DNA of 64,000 nt, taken from the NCBI RefSeq assembly GCF_021325795.1, contig NZ_JAHPZX010000010.1, positions 144,258-208,257 on the forward strand. The letters are read 5' to 3'. Positions 34,733 through 45,388 of this stretch are shown piece by piece. The stretch is from Bordetella sp. LUAb4 (GTDB taxonomy: Bacteria; Pseudomonadota; Gammaproteobacteria; Burkholderiales; Burkholderiaceae_B). A model generated the notes under the pieces. The model had not been told where the DNA came from. It made no database searches and worked only from the letters and a program-made list of their open reading frames with translations. The position numbers were made by a program, and so were the translations under genes. How positions within the stretch are numbered: the first letter of the stretch is position 1; every line of letters begins with the position of its first letter.

Positions 34733-35878
34733 ATGTTCACTTCCCGCATCCTATCGAACGTTCCCACGCTTGCCTTGGCCGCCGCGTGCGCGCTGGGCGT
34801 GAACCAGGCGCGCGCGACCGATCTGGCGCTGAATGACGCCGTGTCCATGGCGGGCATGCAACTGTTCCTGGATTCGGGCGCCCCCGCCGTCATCATCGGC
34901 GTGGTGCGTGGCAACGAGACTGTCATTCAGGAGTATGGCGAAACCGCCCCGGGTAGCGGCGTCGAACCGGATGCCCGTTCGATCTTCCGTATCGCCTCGG
35001 TGTCCAAGGTGTTCGCCGGTGATGTGCTGGCGTCGCTGGTGGCCAAGGGCAAGGTCGGCCTGACCGATCCGCTTTCCAACTACGCACCGGACGGGGGGCG
35101 CGTCGAGGCCAATGGCCGTCCCCTCACCCTGCTGGATCTGGCCACGCACGGGGCCGGCCTGCCGCGTGAGCTGCCGGACCCGGATGCCAAGCCTTCGGAC
35201 AATCCGTTCGGCGCCTTCAATCGGGCGTACTACTGGAAGTGGATCGGCAGCAACAAGCCGGCGGCGGTGCCCGGCACCACCACGCTGTATTCCAATCTGG
35301 GCTACGGCTTGTTGGGCGACGCGCTGGGCAAGGCGGGCGGGGCGGATTATTCGACGGTGCTGGCCAATGAGGTGTTGAAGCCGGCCGGCTTGACGGATAC
35401 GACCAATGTGCTCAACGACGAGCAGAAGAAGCGCCTGATGGTGGGCCTGGATCCGATGAACAAGCCCGATCCCAATGCGCCGGCCCCGGACATCATGTAC
35501 GCCAGCGCGGGTGTCTACACGACGGCCACCGACATGGTGCGCTGGATGAAGTGGCATCTGGAGGGCGCCAAGCAGCAGAAGCCGGAAGCCCTGTTGGCGC
35601 ATCAGATGTGGCTGCCCTATGACGGCTTGAAATCCGTGGTCGGCACCGAGGTCACCGATGCCGACGGCATGGGCCTGGGCTGGGTGGTCAGCCTGCCGCG
35701 CAACGGCACGCCTTTGTTGCTGGGGAAAAGCGGCGGCCTGGGCGGCTTCATGACGTATGTGGTGCTGTCGCCGAATCGCGACTTGGGAATCTTCGTGATG
35801 GCAAGCCGGGTGAATTTCGGCATGTTCAACGGCATTCATTCCCAGGTGCGTGAGCTGGCGGCTGAACTTGGCCGGTGA
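34733..35878 (+). CDS. ampH: AmpH-like penicillin-binding protein (class C beta-lactamase fold)
   Basis: This 381-residue periplasmic serine hydrolase resembles E. coli AmpH, a DD-carboxypeptidase/endopeptidase, along its full length. A signal peptide ends near ARA (residue 28). The S-x-x-K motif is Ser89-Val-Ser-Lys92, the Y-S-N motif is at 186-188 and the third motif is KSG in LLGKSGGLGGFMTYV. The YAPDGGRVE and LDLATHGAGLPRE stretches are shared with AmpH. ATG 34733 has GAGAGA upstream. It is likely to act in peptidoglycan turnover, not in beta-lactam resistance. It begins a three-gene rightward unit. Confidence 0.85.
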   Translation: MFTSRILSNVPTLALAAACALGVNQARATDLALNDAVSMAGMQLFLDSGAPAVIIGVVRGNETVIQEYGETAPGSGVEPDARSIFRIASVSKVFAGDVLASLVAKGKVGLTDPLSNYAPDGGRVEANGRPLTLLDLATHGAGLPRELPDPDAKPSDNPFGAFNRAYYWKWIGSNKPAAVPGTTTLYSNLGYGLLGDALGKAGGADYSTVLANEVLKPAGLTDTTNVLNDEQKKRLMVGLDPMNKPDPNAPAPDIMYASAGVYTTATDMVRWMKWHLEGAKQQKPEALLAHQMWLPYDGLKSVVGTEVTDADGMGLGWVVSLPRNGTPLLLGKSGGLGGFMTYVVLSPNRDLGIFVMASRVNFGMFNGIHSQVRELAAELGR

Positions 35879-35900
35879 GGGGTTCGTGGGTAGCGTTGCG

Positions 35901-37088
35901 ATGAAGCCGAGACGGGCAGCGCTGGTAGGACTGGTGCTGCTGGCTTTCGCTGCGCAGCCGGTGCAAGCGCAAGAGCAGGCGCAGGGGAAGGGGCCACCGC
36001 CCGCCGATATCTTCAAGACCGAGATCTTCCTTACCCCCTATAGCGAGCTGGGAGATGGCGCCGGCTTTCCCCGTTTCAACGGCAAGATCCTCGGGCTGAC
36101 CGGCTACACCAATTACTTCGGCATACGCGATGACAACGGCCAGATCCCCCGATCCCACTGGAGCAGTACGCAGCCGCAGGTGGAAGGCGCTTTCGTCCTG
36201 CAGTTGACGCAGCGTTTTTCGATACGGACCAAGGCCACCCTGAACTCGTCGACGAACGAGACCAAGGACAACGCTTTCTCCGACCTGGGCACCGACCTGA
36301 ACAATCTGTTCGCCGCCTATACGGCCGACAACTACGCGCTGTACGCCGGCAAGGTGGATGTCGGCTACGGCGACGCCTGGCACGTCATCGACGGGCTGTA
36401 CAGCGGCTTTACCGATGGCTCCGAGTTTCGCGGCGCGGTGGGCCTGGGCAGCCGCTACACCTTCGATGCGCCGCCAGGCATGGGGACGCACTCTTTCGCC
36501 GCGGTGCTGTTCAAGCGCGACGACAGCGGGCTGGGCAAGCGCATGAGTTTCAACGATGGCTTCATCAAGCCGGACGAGCCACCCGCGTACAGCGACCAGT
36601 TGAAGTCTTTCGTCCTGTCTTATGACTTCCGCGACCTGCCGGGGCTGGATGGGATCTCGGGCGGTGTGGACGCGGGCCGGCTGCAGGCGCAGCCGGGTTA
36701 TGGCTCCAGCGCCAACACGGTATCGGCGCGCTTGCGCTACGACCGGGCGCTGCAAAGCGGGTGGAACCTGAGCTGGTTCAACGAGGCCACCCATGCCAGC
36801 GCGTTTCATGGCGCGCCGGTCGACAACAACAATGTCGTGACGTCGATGTCGTTCTCGCGCGACCGTTGGCAGTTGGTGGCGACCGCGGCCGCGCGCAAGC
36901 TGTCGGCCAGCGATGCCACGCTGGCCCGCTATGGCCTGCGCGGCGAGTGGGACTGGGCGGTCTCCGGCGCGGTCACCTATGTGACACCCATAGGTTTCAT
37001 TTTCCAGGCGGGGTTGACGCGCCAGCGCGACCAGTCGCTCGTTATCAACCAGGGCGTGTTCCGTATTGCCTATCAAATGGAATTCTGA
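35901..37088 (+). CDS. Outer-membrane beta-barrel protein, unknown
   Basis: This 395-residue protein has a clear signal peptide (MKPRRAALVGLVLLAFAAQPVQAQ) and alternating polar/aromatic strands typical of a porin-like barrel, ending in a C-terminal phenylalanine (IAYQMEF) as expected for BAM-dependent insertion. I do not recognise a characterised family. Its place between two penicillin-binding-protein-like hydrolases (22 bp after the first, 7 bp before the second) suggests a joint role, perhaps uptake or export of muropeptide-like or amide compounds, which is speculative. The ribosome site before ATG 35901 is weak. Confidence 0.8.
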   Translation: MKPRRAALVGLVLLAFAAQPVQAQEQAQGKGPPPADIFKTEIFLTPYSELGDGAGFPRFNGKILGLTGYTNYFGIRDDNGQIPRSHWSSTQPQVEGAFVLQLTQRFSIRTKATLNSSTNETKDNAFSDLGTDLNNLFAAYTADNYALYAGKVDVGYGDAWHVIDGLYSGFTDGSEFRGAVGLGSRYTFDAPPGMGTHSFAAVLFKRDDSGLGKRMSFNDGFIKPDEPPAYSDQLKSFVLSYDFRDLPGLDGISGGVDAGRLQAQPGYGSSANTVSARLRYDRALQSGWNLSWFNEATHASAFHGAPVDNNNVVTSMSFSRDRWQLVATAAARKLSASDATLARYGLRGEWDWAVSGAVTYVTPIGFIFQAGLTRQRDQSLVINQGVFRIAYQMEF

Positions 37089-37095
37089 GGTGATC

Positions 37096-38733
37096 ATGAT
37101 CAGCAAACCTTCTCTTATCGCGGCGGCTGTCCTGCTGGCCGTGGGCGGCGTGACGGCGGCGGGGGCTCAGCCGGGGTCAGGGGCGCAGCCAAAGTCGGCC
37201 CCCCTGGCGGCGTCCCCAGTGGAATCGCCGGTGGTGCCGATTGCCTTGGGCGCCAGCCCGCCCGCGGATGCCGTGGCAATGCCCAAGGGCAGCCGCGAGC
37301 AGGCGGTCCAGGCCCTGCCTCGCATCATCGACAGCGTGCTCAAGCGCAGCCACGTGCCCGGCATGGCCGTGGCCGTCGTGGTCGATGGCAAGACCGTATT
37401 CGCCCAAGGCTACGGCAAGCGCCGGGTAGGTGAAGAGGGTGTCGTGAACGCGCAGACGGTGTTCCAGATCGCCTCGATCTCCAAGTCGATCTCGGCCACC
37501 GTGGCGGCCATCGAGGTGGGCAAGGGAGCCGTGTCGTGGAACGATCCCGTGTCCCGTTATCTGCCCAACTTCAAGCTGAGCGACCCTTACGTGTCGATGC
37601 ATGGCACGATAGGCGATTTCTTCGCGCATCGCAGCGGCTTGCCCGGTACCGCTGGCGATGACCTGGAAGATCTGGGATTCAAGCGCGCCGAAGTCATCGA
37701 GCGCCTGCGGCTGTTGCTGCTGGATGATTTCCGCACCTCCTACCACTACGCCAACTTCAGCACGACCATAGGTGCCGAGGCCGTGGCGGCCGCCGTGAAG
37801 CAACCGTGGGAAAGCCTGGCCGAGGAGCAACTGTTCAAGCCCTTGGGCATGGCGACGACCAGCTATCGATACCGTGACTACGTCGCGCGTCAGAACCGCG
37901 CGTCCCTGCACGTCTACCATCACGGCGTGTTCGAGCCGCTGGGCCAGCGCGATGCCGACGAGCAGGCCCCCGCCGGCGGCGTTTCGTCCAGCGTGGTCGA
38001 TCTGGCGGAATGGCTCAAGTTGCTGCTTGGTGATGGAAGCTATCAAGGCAAGCCACTCATCGCGCCGGCGGCCCTGCTGCCGGCGCTGTCGCCGCAATCG
38101 TTCAGCGCGCTACCGCACGCGATCGACGCGCGGCCTGGGTTCTATGGCTATGGTTTCAACGTCAATACCGAAACGGGTGGGCGTCCTGCCATGGGGCATT
38201 CGGGCGCCTTTCTGCTGGGGGCGGGAACGGCATTCAGAATCGTGCCGTCGGCGGGCATCGGCATCGTGGTCCTGACCAATGGCGCGCCGGTGGGCGCGGC
38301 CGAGGCCGTGGTCGCGGAATTCCTCGATACGGCCTTGTACGGCAAGGCCAGCCGCGACTGGTTCGCTGCCTACAACGGCGTCATGCAGGGCTTTTTCGCG
38401 CCGCAGGCGGATCTGTCGTCGCAGAAGCCCCCGGCCAAGCCGGCGCCCGCGCAGCCCTTGCAGCAGTACACGGGCCATTTCGACAATCCCTATTACGGAC
38501 CGGCGGAGATCCGCGAGGTGAACGGTGGCCTGACCTTGACGCTGGGACCCAAGGCGATGGTATTCCCGCTGAAACACTGGGACGGCGCCACGTTCGCCTT
38601 CACGCCGGCCGGCGAGGCGGAATTGGTCGACTCGCTTGCGTCGATGACTTTCACCGGAACGCCGGACCAGGCGCGCGGCTTCGTCATCAAACTTTACGAC
38701 GAGAACGGGGTAGGGCGCTGGACCAGGAAATAG
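37096..38733 (+). CDS. Periplasmic serine hydrolase, beta-lactamase class C family
   Basis: This 545-residue secreted hydrolase has a signal peptide (cleavage near AAGAQ at 21-25), a Pro/Ala-rich spacer, a class C beta-lactamase domain (about 70-430) with Ser127-Ile-Ser-Lys130, the YAN motif in YHYANFST and HSG in MGHSGAFLLG, and then a C-terminal beta domain (about 465-545, QQYTGHFDNPYYGPAEIREV) like that of Pab87/esterase-type relatives. It is probably a D-amino peptidase or esterase rather than a true beta-lactamase. ATG 37096 follows GAGG. It is the third gene of the AmpH-barrel unit, convergent with the autotransporter gene. Confidence 0.85.
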   Translation: MISKPSLIAAAVLLAVGGVTAAGAQPGSGAQPKSAPLAASPVESPVVPIALGASPPADAVAMPKGSREQAVQALPRIIDSVLKRSHVPGMAVAVVVDGKTVFAQGYGKRRVGEEGVVNAQTVFQIASISKSISATVAAIEVGKGAVSWNDPVSRYLPNFKLSDPYVSMHGTIGDFFAHRSGLPGTAGDDLEDLGFKRAEVIERLRLLLLDDFRTSYHYANFSTTIGAEAVAAAVKQPWESLAEEQLFKPLGMATTSYRYRDYVARQNRASLHVYHHGVFEPLGQRDADEQAPAGGVSSSVVDLAEWLKLLLGDGSYQGKPLIAPAALLPALSPQSFSALPHAIDARPGFYGYGFNVNTETGGRPAMGHSGAFLLGAGTAFRIVPSAGIGIVVLTNGAPVGAAEAVVAEFLDTALYGKASRDWFAAYNGVMQGFFAPQADLSSQKPPAKPAPAQPLQQYTGHFDNPYYGPAEIREVNGGLTLTLGPKAMVFPLKHWDGATFAFTPAGEAELVDSLASMTFTGTPDQARGFVIKLYDENGVGRWTRK

Positions 38734-38793
38734 CGCGACGGCGGTGCCGGGAGGCGTGATGCCTACCGCGATCATGCGGCGACGGACTGGCGT

Positions 38794-41700
38794 TCAGAAC
38801 CGGTAAGCCGCCCTCAGGGTCAGGGCCTGGTCCCGATAATTGCCGCTGGCCCGCAAGGCATATTCCGTCTTCAATTCCCACTTCTTGGCCGTCACGTATT
38901 CCAGGCCCGCCGCCAGGTTGCCGTAGGTCCGGGGCATGCCGGAGCGCAGGGAGAACGGCGCGGCGTTGACGTTGCTCAGCTGCATGCTGGTCACGACGTC
39001 ACCGCCGCTCAGGAAGCTGGCACCGGCGGCGACGTAGCTGCGCAAGGTGGCGCCGCCTTTCAGGTCATGGCGGCCACCCAGCTCCAGCATCGGCGACACC
39101 ATATAGGACGTGGTGCGATTACCCGCCACCTTCAGGTCGAACAGGTCGCTGCCGGATTCCTGGTACCGCTTCTGGCGCACATGGTTCACATCCAGATCCA
39201 CATAGGGCCGCAGATACCAGGACGGCTGGCTGAACTCGTACGCGGCGCGCAAGCGGCCAGCGACGAAGGCGGCGTCCGGGGTGCTCTTGGCCGTGCCGTC
39301 CAGCGTGTCGCGCGACATGCGGCTGTTGTCCACGCCGGCATGCACGGCCATCGAGATCTGCCAGGGCGCGTTGTTGTACTTCAAGGCCAGGCCGCCCGCA
39401 TACGTGTCGCTATAGGCCCGCACGCCCGATGCGGTGGTCTTGCCGTAGGAATAGTTCAAGGTGCCGCCCAGGAACCAGTTGCGGGCGATCTCGTGCTGGC
39501 CGCCCACCGTGAGCGTGGTCTGGCGGATGCGATAGGCTTCATCGGAAGCCGTGCCGTCGCGCGAAGTCCAGTTGGTGTCCACACGCGTCCACGTGCAATT
39601 GCCCTCGCGCAGGATGGTGTTCTCGCCGACGAAGGTCGGGCAGCTCATCATGCGGTTCATCGACGTGTAGGATGAATGGATCTGGTTGGCGGCTCGTGCG
39701 AACTGGCCGTCATGGGCGACCTTGTTCAAGGCGTCGCGATACTGCTGCGCGTTCTGCACGCCGGTGAACTTGTCGAACACCGCGCCGTCGCCGACCTGGC
39801 CCTGCTCCCACAGGCCTTGCAGCGAATTGGCGATGTTCATGCGGTCGGCCGACAGCCCCAGCGATGGCGCCACGAAATTGGCGGTGACGGACACCAGCGG
39901 GTCGCGCCAGCCGCCTGCGCCGTTGTTCTTCAGTTGATAGTCGAACAGCGGGCTGCTGCTGGCTACCGCGGGAATCGTGCCCTGCGCTTCGTCGAAATGG
40001 CCGATGCCCAGCCAGATGTCCTTCACCGGATTGTGCAGCACGGGCGTCAACGTGCCGCCGAAGCTGGCCGGTCCCGCGACCGAGATGAAGTCGCTATTGT
40101 GATGGCCATAGTCCAGGTCCGGGCTGTAGGTTCCGGTGTTGTTGAATGATCCCTGGATGCGCGTGGCCATGAAGTTGCCCGGACCGCCCGGATTGAGCAC
40201 GCCCGCATTGGCCAGATTGCCCTGCAGCCGGCTGCCGCTATACAGGCGGCCGCCCGAGTCGTTGTTGAAGCTGCTGCCGGCGGGCAGGAGCACGTCGCCC
40301 GCCACGATGCCGGTATTGTTCACGGTGGCCAGGTTGGTGGCTTCGATGGCTGTCCTGCCCTGGATGGTGCCGGCGTTGTTGATGGTGGTGGCCGCCAGCG
40401 GCGCGATGGCAAGGATGGCCGTGCCGGAATCGCCATTGGCGCTGAGCAGGGCGTTCTGGTCCAGCGTGATGGCGATCGCCTGGCCGCCGCCGTTGGCGCC
40501 GTTGCTGACGGCCGCCAGGGCAGGGGTGTTCGCGGCGGTGGCCATGACGCGCGCGTTCTGTTCGAGATGGACGCTGATGGCGCCGCCGCGCGCGGCCTGG
40601 CCGGCGGGAAGGTCATATTGATAGAACGTGCCGTCCTTGAATACCGCGCCACCGCCCGCGCTCATGGCCAGGATGGCCGGCGCGTTGCCGCCCGTGGTCT
40701 GGATCGTCCCGCCGCTGCTCACGGTGATGGCCACGTTGCCCCCATCGCCCAAGCGGCCGCTCAGGTTGGCATCCTGGATCAGGCTGCTGGAGTAGCTGGC
40801 GGCGGCTTGATCGCCGGTGATGCCGCCACCGCCCCCCACGCTTTGCGCGAACAGGCCGATCGCGCCATTGCCCGTGGTCGTCACGGTTCCCGCGATCGAA
40901 AGGGTGATCGCGCCGCCATTACCGCTATTGCCGTCGCCGTCATTCTGGCCTTGCGGGCTGCCCGCCAGTGTGCTCGAGGCGGGCTGTGTGGCCAGGCCGG
41001 CGATGCCGCCGCCCGCGCCTATGCTTTGCGCCACGATGCCGTGCGAATCGATGCCGGCGGTGTGGATGGCGCCGCCCGCGCCCTGGCTGACCGTCACGGT
41101 GCCCCCGGCGCCGGTCTGCCGGGCGAGGGACGCGAAGGTAATCTTGCTGGCCGTTGATGCGGGCGCGCCGCCGTTGTCCAGGGTGACGTAACCGCCGCCG
41201 CCGCCCACGCTCTGGGCGAGAATGCCGAAGGACAGCGCGCCGCCGGTATTGATCACGCCATTGGCATTGGCGACGGTGACGGCGCCGCCGCTGACGTCGA
41301 GGCTGCCGTTCGCGGAGCCGGTGATGGAACCGATGGCGGGTGCAAGGCTCCCCAGCTGGATATCGACGCCGCCCAAGGGGACGCTGGACGACACGATGGC
41401 CACGCCGCCGCCACCGCCGACGCTTTGCGCCAGGATGCCGGGCGACAGCGCACCTTGCGTGGTGATGCGGCCAGTGGTGTTGCTGACACTCACGGCACCG
41501 CCCGATTCCGCGGCGGTGTTGCCGAAGCCCTGCATGGTCCAGCCGTATTCGCCCCCCAAAGTCAGCGCCAACGATGCCGCCTGCGTAGTGGTGGCGCCCG
41601 CGGCCGCGGCTGTCTGGACGATCTGGCTGAGATCGAGCGTGGTGATGCCGCCGCCACCGCCCACGCTCTGCGCCAGGATGCCGGCCGAGCCAGGGCCGTT

Positions 41701-44700
41701 GGTGGTGAGCGTGCCGCCGTGCATGACGGTCGTCTGGCCGCCGTTGCTGGTGCTCTGGAACAATGGCAGATCACCCGTGCCGCCCAGCGCCACGGTAGCC
41801 GTGATGCCGCTCCACGGGAACAGCGTCTGATCGACGGCGGTCAGGCCGCCGCCGCCACCCACGCTCTGGGCGAGGATGCCCGGGGCTTGACTACCCTGGG
41901 TGCTGATCACGCTGCTGCCAGCGCCGGCATCGACAGTGACCGCGCCGCCCGCGCCGCTGGCCCCACCTGTGCCGCCCGTATGCAGATTGACCGCCGAGTT
42001 CAGCGCGGACACGCCCTTGGAGCCCAGCAGGTTGATGATGCGTGTGATCTTGTCCAGGATGGCGGGCGCATCGCCGCCGGCGGCCGCGGTGACGACCTCT
42101 TGCAGGCTTTGGCTGCTGGACGCAGCGCGCCCGCCGCCACCGCCGACGCTTTGCGCCACGATGCCCGCCGAACCCGTGCCTTACGTGGCGATGACGCCCG
42201 TGTTGATGACGGTGCTGGGCGTGGCCGCCGAGCCGCCGCCGTCGCCGCCCGAACCGCCATCGCCACCCACTTGCTGGGTGGCGCCGAATTGCGGCAAGCC
42301 CACGGAGAAGATGTTCTGTCCCGCGGAGGTTGCGGCCTGGATCAATGCATCGAGGCTGCCCAGCAGGGAAGACACGCCGCTGGCGTCTATCGTGCCGGCA
42401 TTGCCGCCGCCTCCGCCTATGCTTTGCGCCAGGATGCCCGGCGCGTGGTCGCCCGCCGTGGTGATGCGGCCGTCGTTGCGCACAGTGAAGGCACTGGCCT
42501 GGCTGCCCGAGCCGCCGCTGCCGCCTACCGTGACGCCCATCGTCAAGTTGATGGTCTTGTTGGCGGTGACTTCGGGTCCGCTTTCCAGCCAGGTGGCGGC
42601 TTTCGCGAGCAAGCCGGATACGCTGGCCGGCGATCCCAGTATGTCGTTGAACGAGGCGGCATCATGGGATTGCACGATGCCGCCGTTGCCCCCGCCCCCA
42701 CCTATGCTCTGGGCGACGATGCCGGCCGACCCGGTGGCCTGGGTCGTGACGATGCCCGTCGCCGAATTGGTGATTTGCACCTCACCGCCCGTGCCGCCGG
42801 CGCCGCCCTGCGCACCTTGGCGCAGGCTGAATTGCACGTCGAACATGGACGAACCGATGGTGGGCGATTTCAAGGGCGCGATGACCGCGCCGCCGTTGCC
42901 GCCGCCCCCACCCACGCTTTGCGCCACGATGCCGCTGCTTTGCGCGGCGGCGGTCGTGATGCTGCCGTCATTGATGATCTGGATCAATCCGCCATTGCCC
43001 GCGGTCTGGCCCTTGCCGCCATGGGTGACCACCACGGCTACGGTTCCCGTTGGGTTGTCGCCGGTGGGCGGCGCGATGGTGATGCTGCGGGAGTCGGCCA
43101 TGCCGCCATTGCCGCCGCCCCCGCCTATGCTTTGCGCCAGTACGCCATTGCTCTGAGCGCCCAGGGTGCTGATCGACCCACGCCGGCCCTGCGAGAGGAC
43201 CACCATGCCGCCCGAACCGCCACTGCCGCCCTGGCCCCCGGTAGCCACCGTGACATCCAGGCCGACGCCCACGCCCACTGCGGTGGCCGAACCGGCATTG
43301 CCACCGCCGCCGCCTATGCTTTGCAGCAGCACGCCGGACGAACCATCCCCCTGCGTGCTGATCTTGCCGGCACTGCCCAATTGCACTTCGGCACCGTCAC
43401 CGGCGGCGCCGCCGCTGCCGCCGATGGCGATGGCGGCGATCACGCCGGTGGCGTTGGCGTCGCCGCCGAAGCCGCCGCCGCCTCCTATGCTTTGCAGCGA
43501 CACGGCGGGACTGTGGTCGCCCGTGGTGGCGATGTCGCCCAGGTTGAGCATGACGATATTGCCGCCATTACCCGCCGCGCCGCCGTGGCCGCCGCCGACG
43601 GCGATGATGCCGTTGGCCGAGCCGGCCAAGCCGCCACCGCCACCGGCGCTGGTCGCCAGTACCGCGGCGGCATCGTCGCCCTGGGTGCTGATGGTGCCCG
43701 AGTTGCCAAGGGTGATGGCCCGGCCGGCCTGGCCGCCCGATCCGCCATCGCCGCCGCGCCCGAAGCCGCCCGATTCGCCGCCGGCACCGCCTTCGCCGCC
43801 CAGCACACTGGCCACGATGCCTTTGGCGCCCACGGTGCCGGCGCCGCCGCTGCGGATGGTGCCGCTGTTGCTGATGGCGATGGCGCCGGCCGTGCCGCCG
43901 GCGCCGCCGTTGTGGGCATATGAATAGGTGCCGCCGCCGCCATTGCCGCCGTTGCCGCCCTGGCTCAGGGCATAGACGGCGATGGCGCGATTGCCGGACG
44001 TGGTGATGGCACCGGCATTGGTCACGGTCACCTGGCCGGAATTGCCGCCCACGCCGGCAACGATTTCAACATCGTTGTTCTGCGCGGCATTGCCACCCAG
44101 CGAGCGGGCCAGCACGCCATACACCCCATCTCCCACACTGGTGACGCTGGACTGCGCCGACGACGTGAAGGTGACGGCACCCGCACTGCCGCCGTTGCCG
44201 GCATTGCTGTGGCCGCCAAAATCACCGGTGTGTATGCCCGTGCCGCCGCTGCCGGCCGCCGAGATGAGCCCCACCGCGGCGGAGACGTCATCCGGGCCGG
44301 GGCCGCGCGCGGTGATCGAAGTGGACCCTTGCAGAATGACGGTGGCGTCGCCGGCATTGCCGCCATGGCCGGCGTCGTTGCGGCCGCCGAACCCGCTCTT
44401 GACGGCACTGGCCGCGCCGGTGCCGCCCAAGGACTGCGCGGCCACGCCAAAGCCCACGCCGCTGACTGTCACATCGGTCAGGGTGACGCGCGCCAGGTGG
44501 CCGTCACCGCCGATGCCGTAGCCGCCATAGTGGCCACTCGCGTTGCCCCATAATCCGCCGTCGCCGCCGCCCGAATACAGGTCGATGCCGCGCGCGTTCG
44601 AAACGATGGTGCTGTTCGACAAACCGTAGTCGATGTTGCGGCCATAGCCGCCATTGCCGCCCCAATGATTGTCATTCGACGGTGCGCCGTTGCCGTTGCC

Positions 44701-45045
44701 GCCGGCGCCGCCGCTGACGTCGATCAGGATTCCGGCTTGACCGGCCACGCTGGCGTTGATGTGTTGGTCTTGATCCTGCTGGATGAAGTCGCGCTGGCCC
44801 GGGCTGCCGTCATGGCCGTTGTCGGGGTCTGCGCCGCTGGAACAGCAGGTGCCCTGGGCGCCGCGCAAGGCATAGCTCAAGGGCGGATCGGATTGCGCTT
44901 GCGCCGGCAGGCCGAACAGATACAGAGAGCAGGCACTCGCGTGCAGCAGCAGCGCGAGCCGGGAAGGCGGTGAGGGAAAGGAGGAAAGGCAGGGAAGGGC
45001 GCGATGCGAGCCGTTGCGGTCCGCAAGGAGGGATGGCTTGGGCAT
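38794..45045 (-). pseudogene. Giant glycine-rich autotransporter interrupted by one in-frame stop codon
   Basis: Read through, this is an autotransporter of about 2,083 residues: a signal peptide (cleavage near LPAQAQ), a passenger built from a repeating unit with the core A-Q-S-(I/V)-GGGGG (at least 13 copies), and a C-terminal 12-stranded barrel of about 290 residues ending in RAAYRF. A TAA at 42181-42183 splits it: 954 codons upstream, then the same frame resumes without shift (GTGSAGIVAQSV...). Sister repeats suggest CAA (Gln) was the ancestral codon, so a single C-to-T change explains it. As it stands the translocator cannot be made from the upstream start, so the passenger fragment would stay in the periplasm. 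Confidence 0.85.
42181..42183 (-). other. Premature in-frame TAA in the autotransporter
   Basis: The stop lies between the codons for GVIAT and GTGSAGIVAQS. The frame is identical on both sides (24 bp, eight codons, from the stop to the first possible GTG restart at 42159). No ribosome site precedes that GTG. Confidence 0.9.
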
Positions 45046-45388
45046 CTTGCTGAGGTGCGAAAAAATCGATATGCCAGATTAAAAACATCGCGCCGGGCCG
45101 AACAAGCGGCGAATGACGAAGCGACATGCCCGTTGGATGAGTAACCGCTGATGCGTTTTAGCGTCGTTGCGTTGTCGCAGCGTTGAGGCATCGGCGCAGT
45201 ACCCGCGGTGGTGCGACCGAGGGCCCGGTGGGTGCCAACGTCAACTTATTGTGACAAGCATTTTCTGTCGCTGTGCTGTCGAACATTGACAGCTTTTGCG
45301 CAGCTATCATCAGCCTTCAGAAAGCAGTATGAAAGCGCGATTTGAAAGCAGCATCTCCTTGGTAAAACCCATCAAATTGGAGTGCCGG
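45046..45388. promoter_or_regulatory. 343-bp divergent region between autotransporter and heparinase-like gene
   Basis: This is a non-coding interval, AT-richer near both ends. On the right it contains TTGACA at 45286-45291 and TATCAT at 45305-45310; the 13-bp spacing is shorter than ideal for a sigma-70 promoter. A small dyad TTGTGACAA is at 45249-45257. I see nothing else I can support. Confidence 0.4.

Noticed and set aside
34733..38733. Beta-lactamase resistance genes
   Set aside because: Both proteins have class C-fold motifs, but the first is AmpH-like and the second has an extra C-terminal domain; no AmpR-type regulator is adjacent. Peptidoglycan or peptide hydrolysis is more likely.
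38734..38793. Terminator between the serine hydrolase and autotransporter genes
   Set aside because: Only a 4-bp stem (AGGC/GCCT) and an imperfect CCGCGATCATGCGG dyad are present, too weak to call.
42160..42183. Frameshift between the two halves of the autotransporter
   Set aside because: The stop codon and the downstream half are in exactly the same frame (24 bp between stop and next GTG), so this is a nonsense codon and not an indel.
41425..43923. Long antisense frames (about 830 codons) opposite the autotransporter passenger
   Set aside because: They mirror the GGC-rich repeat units (Pro/Ala or Ala/Gly/Asp low complexity); the sense frame has a signal peptide, passenger and barrel.
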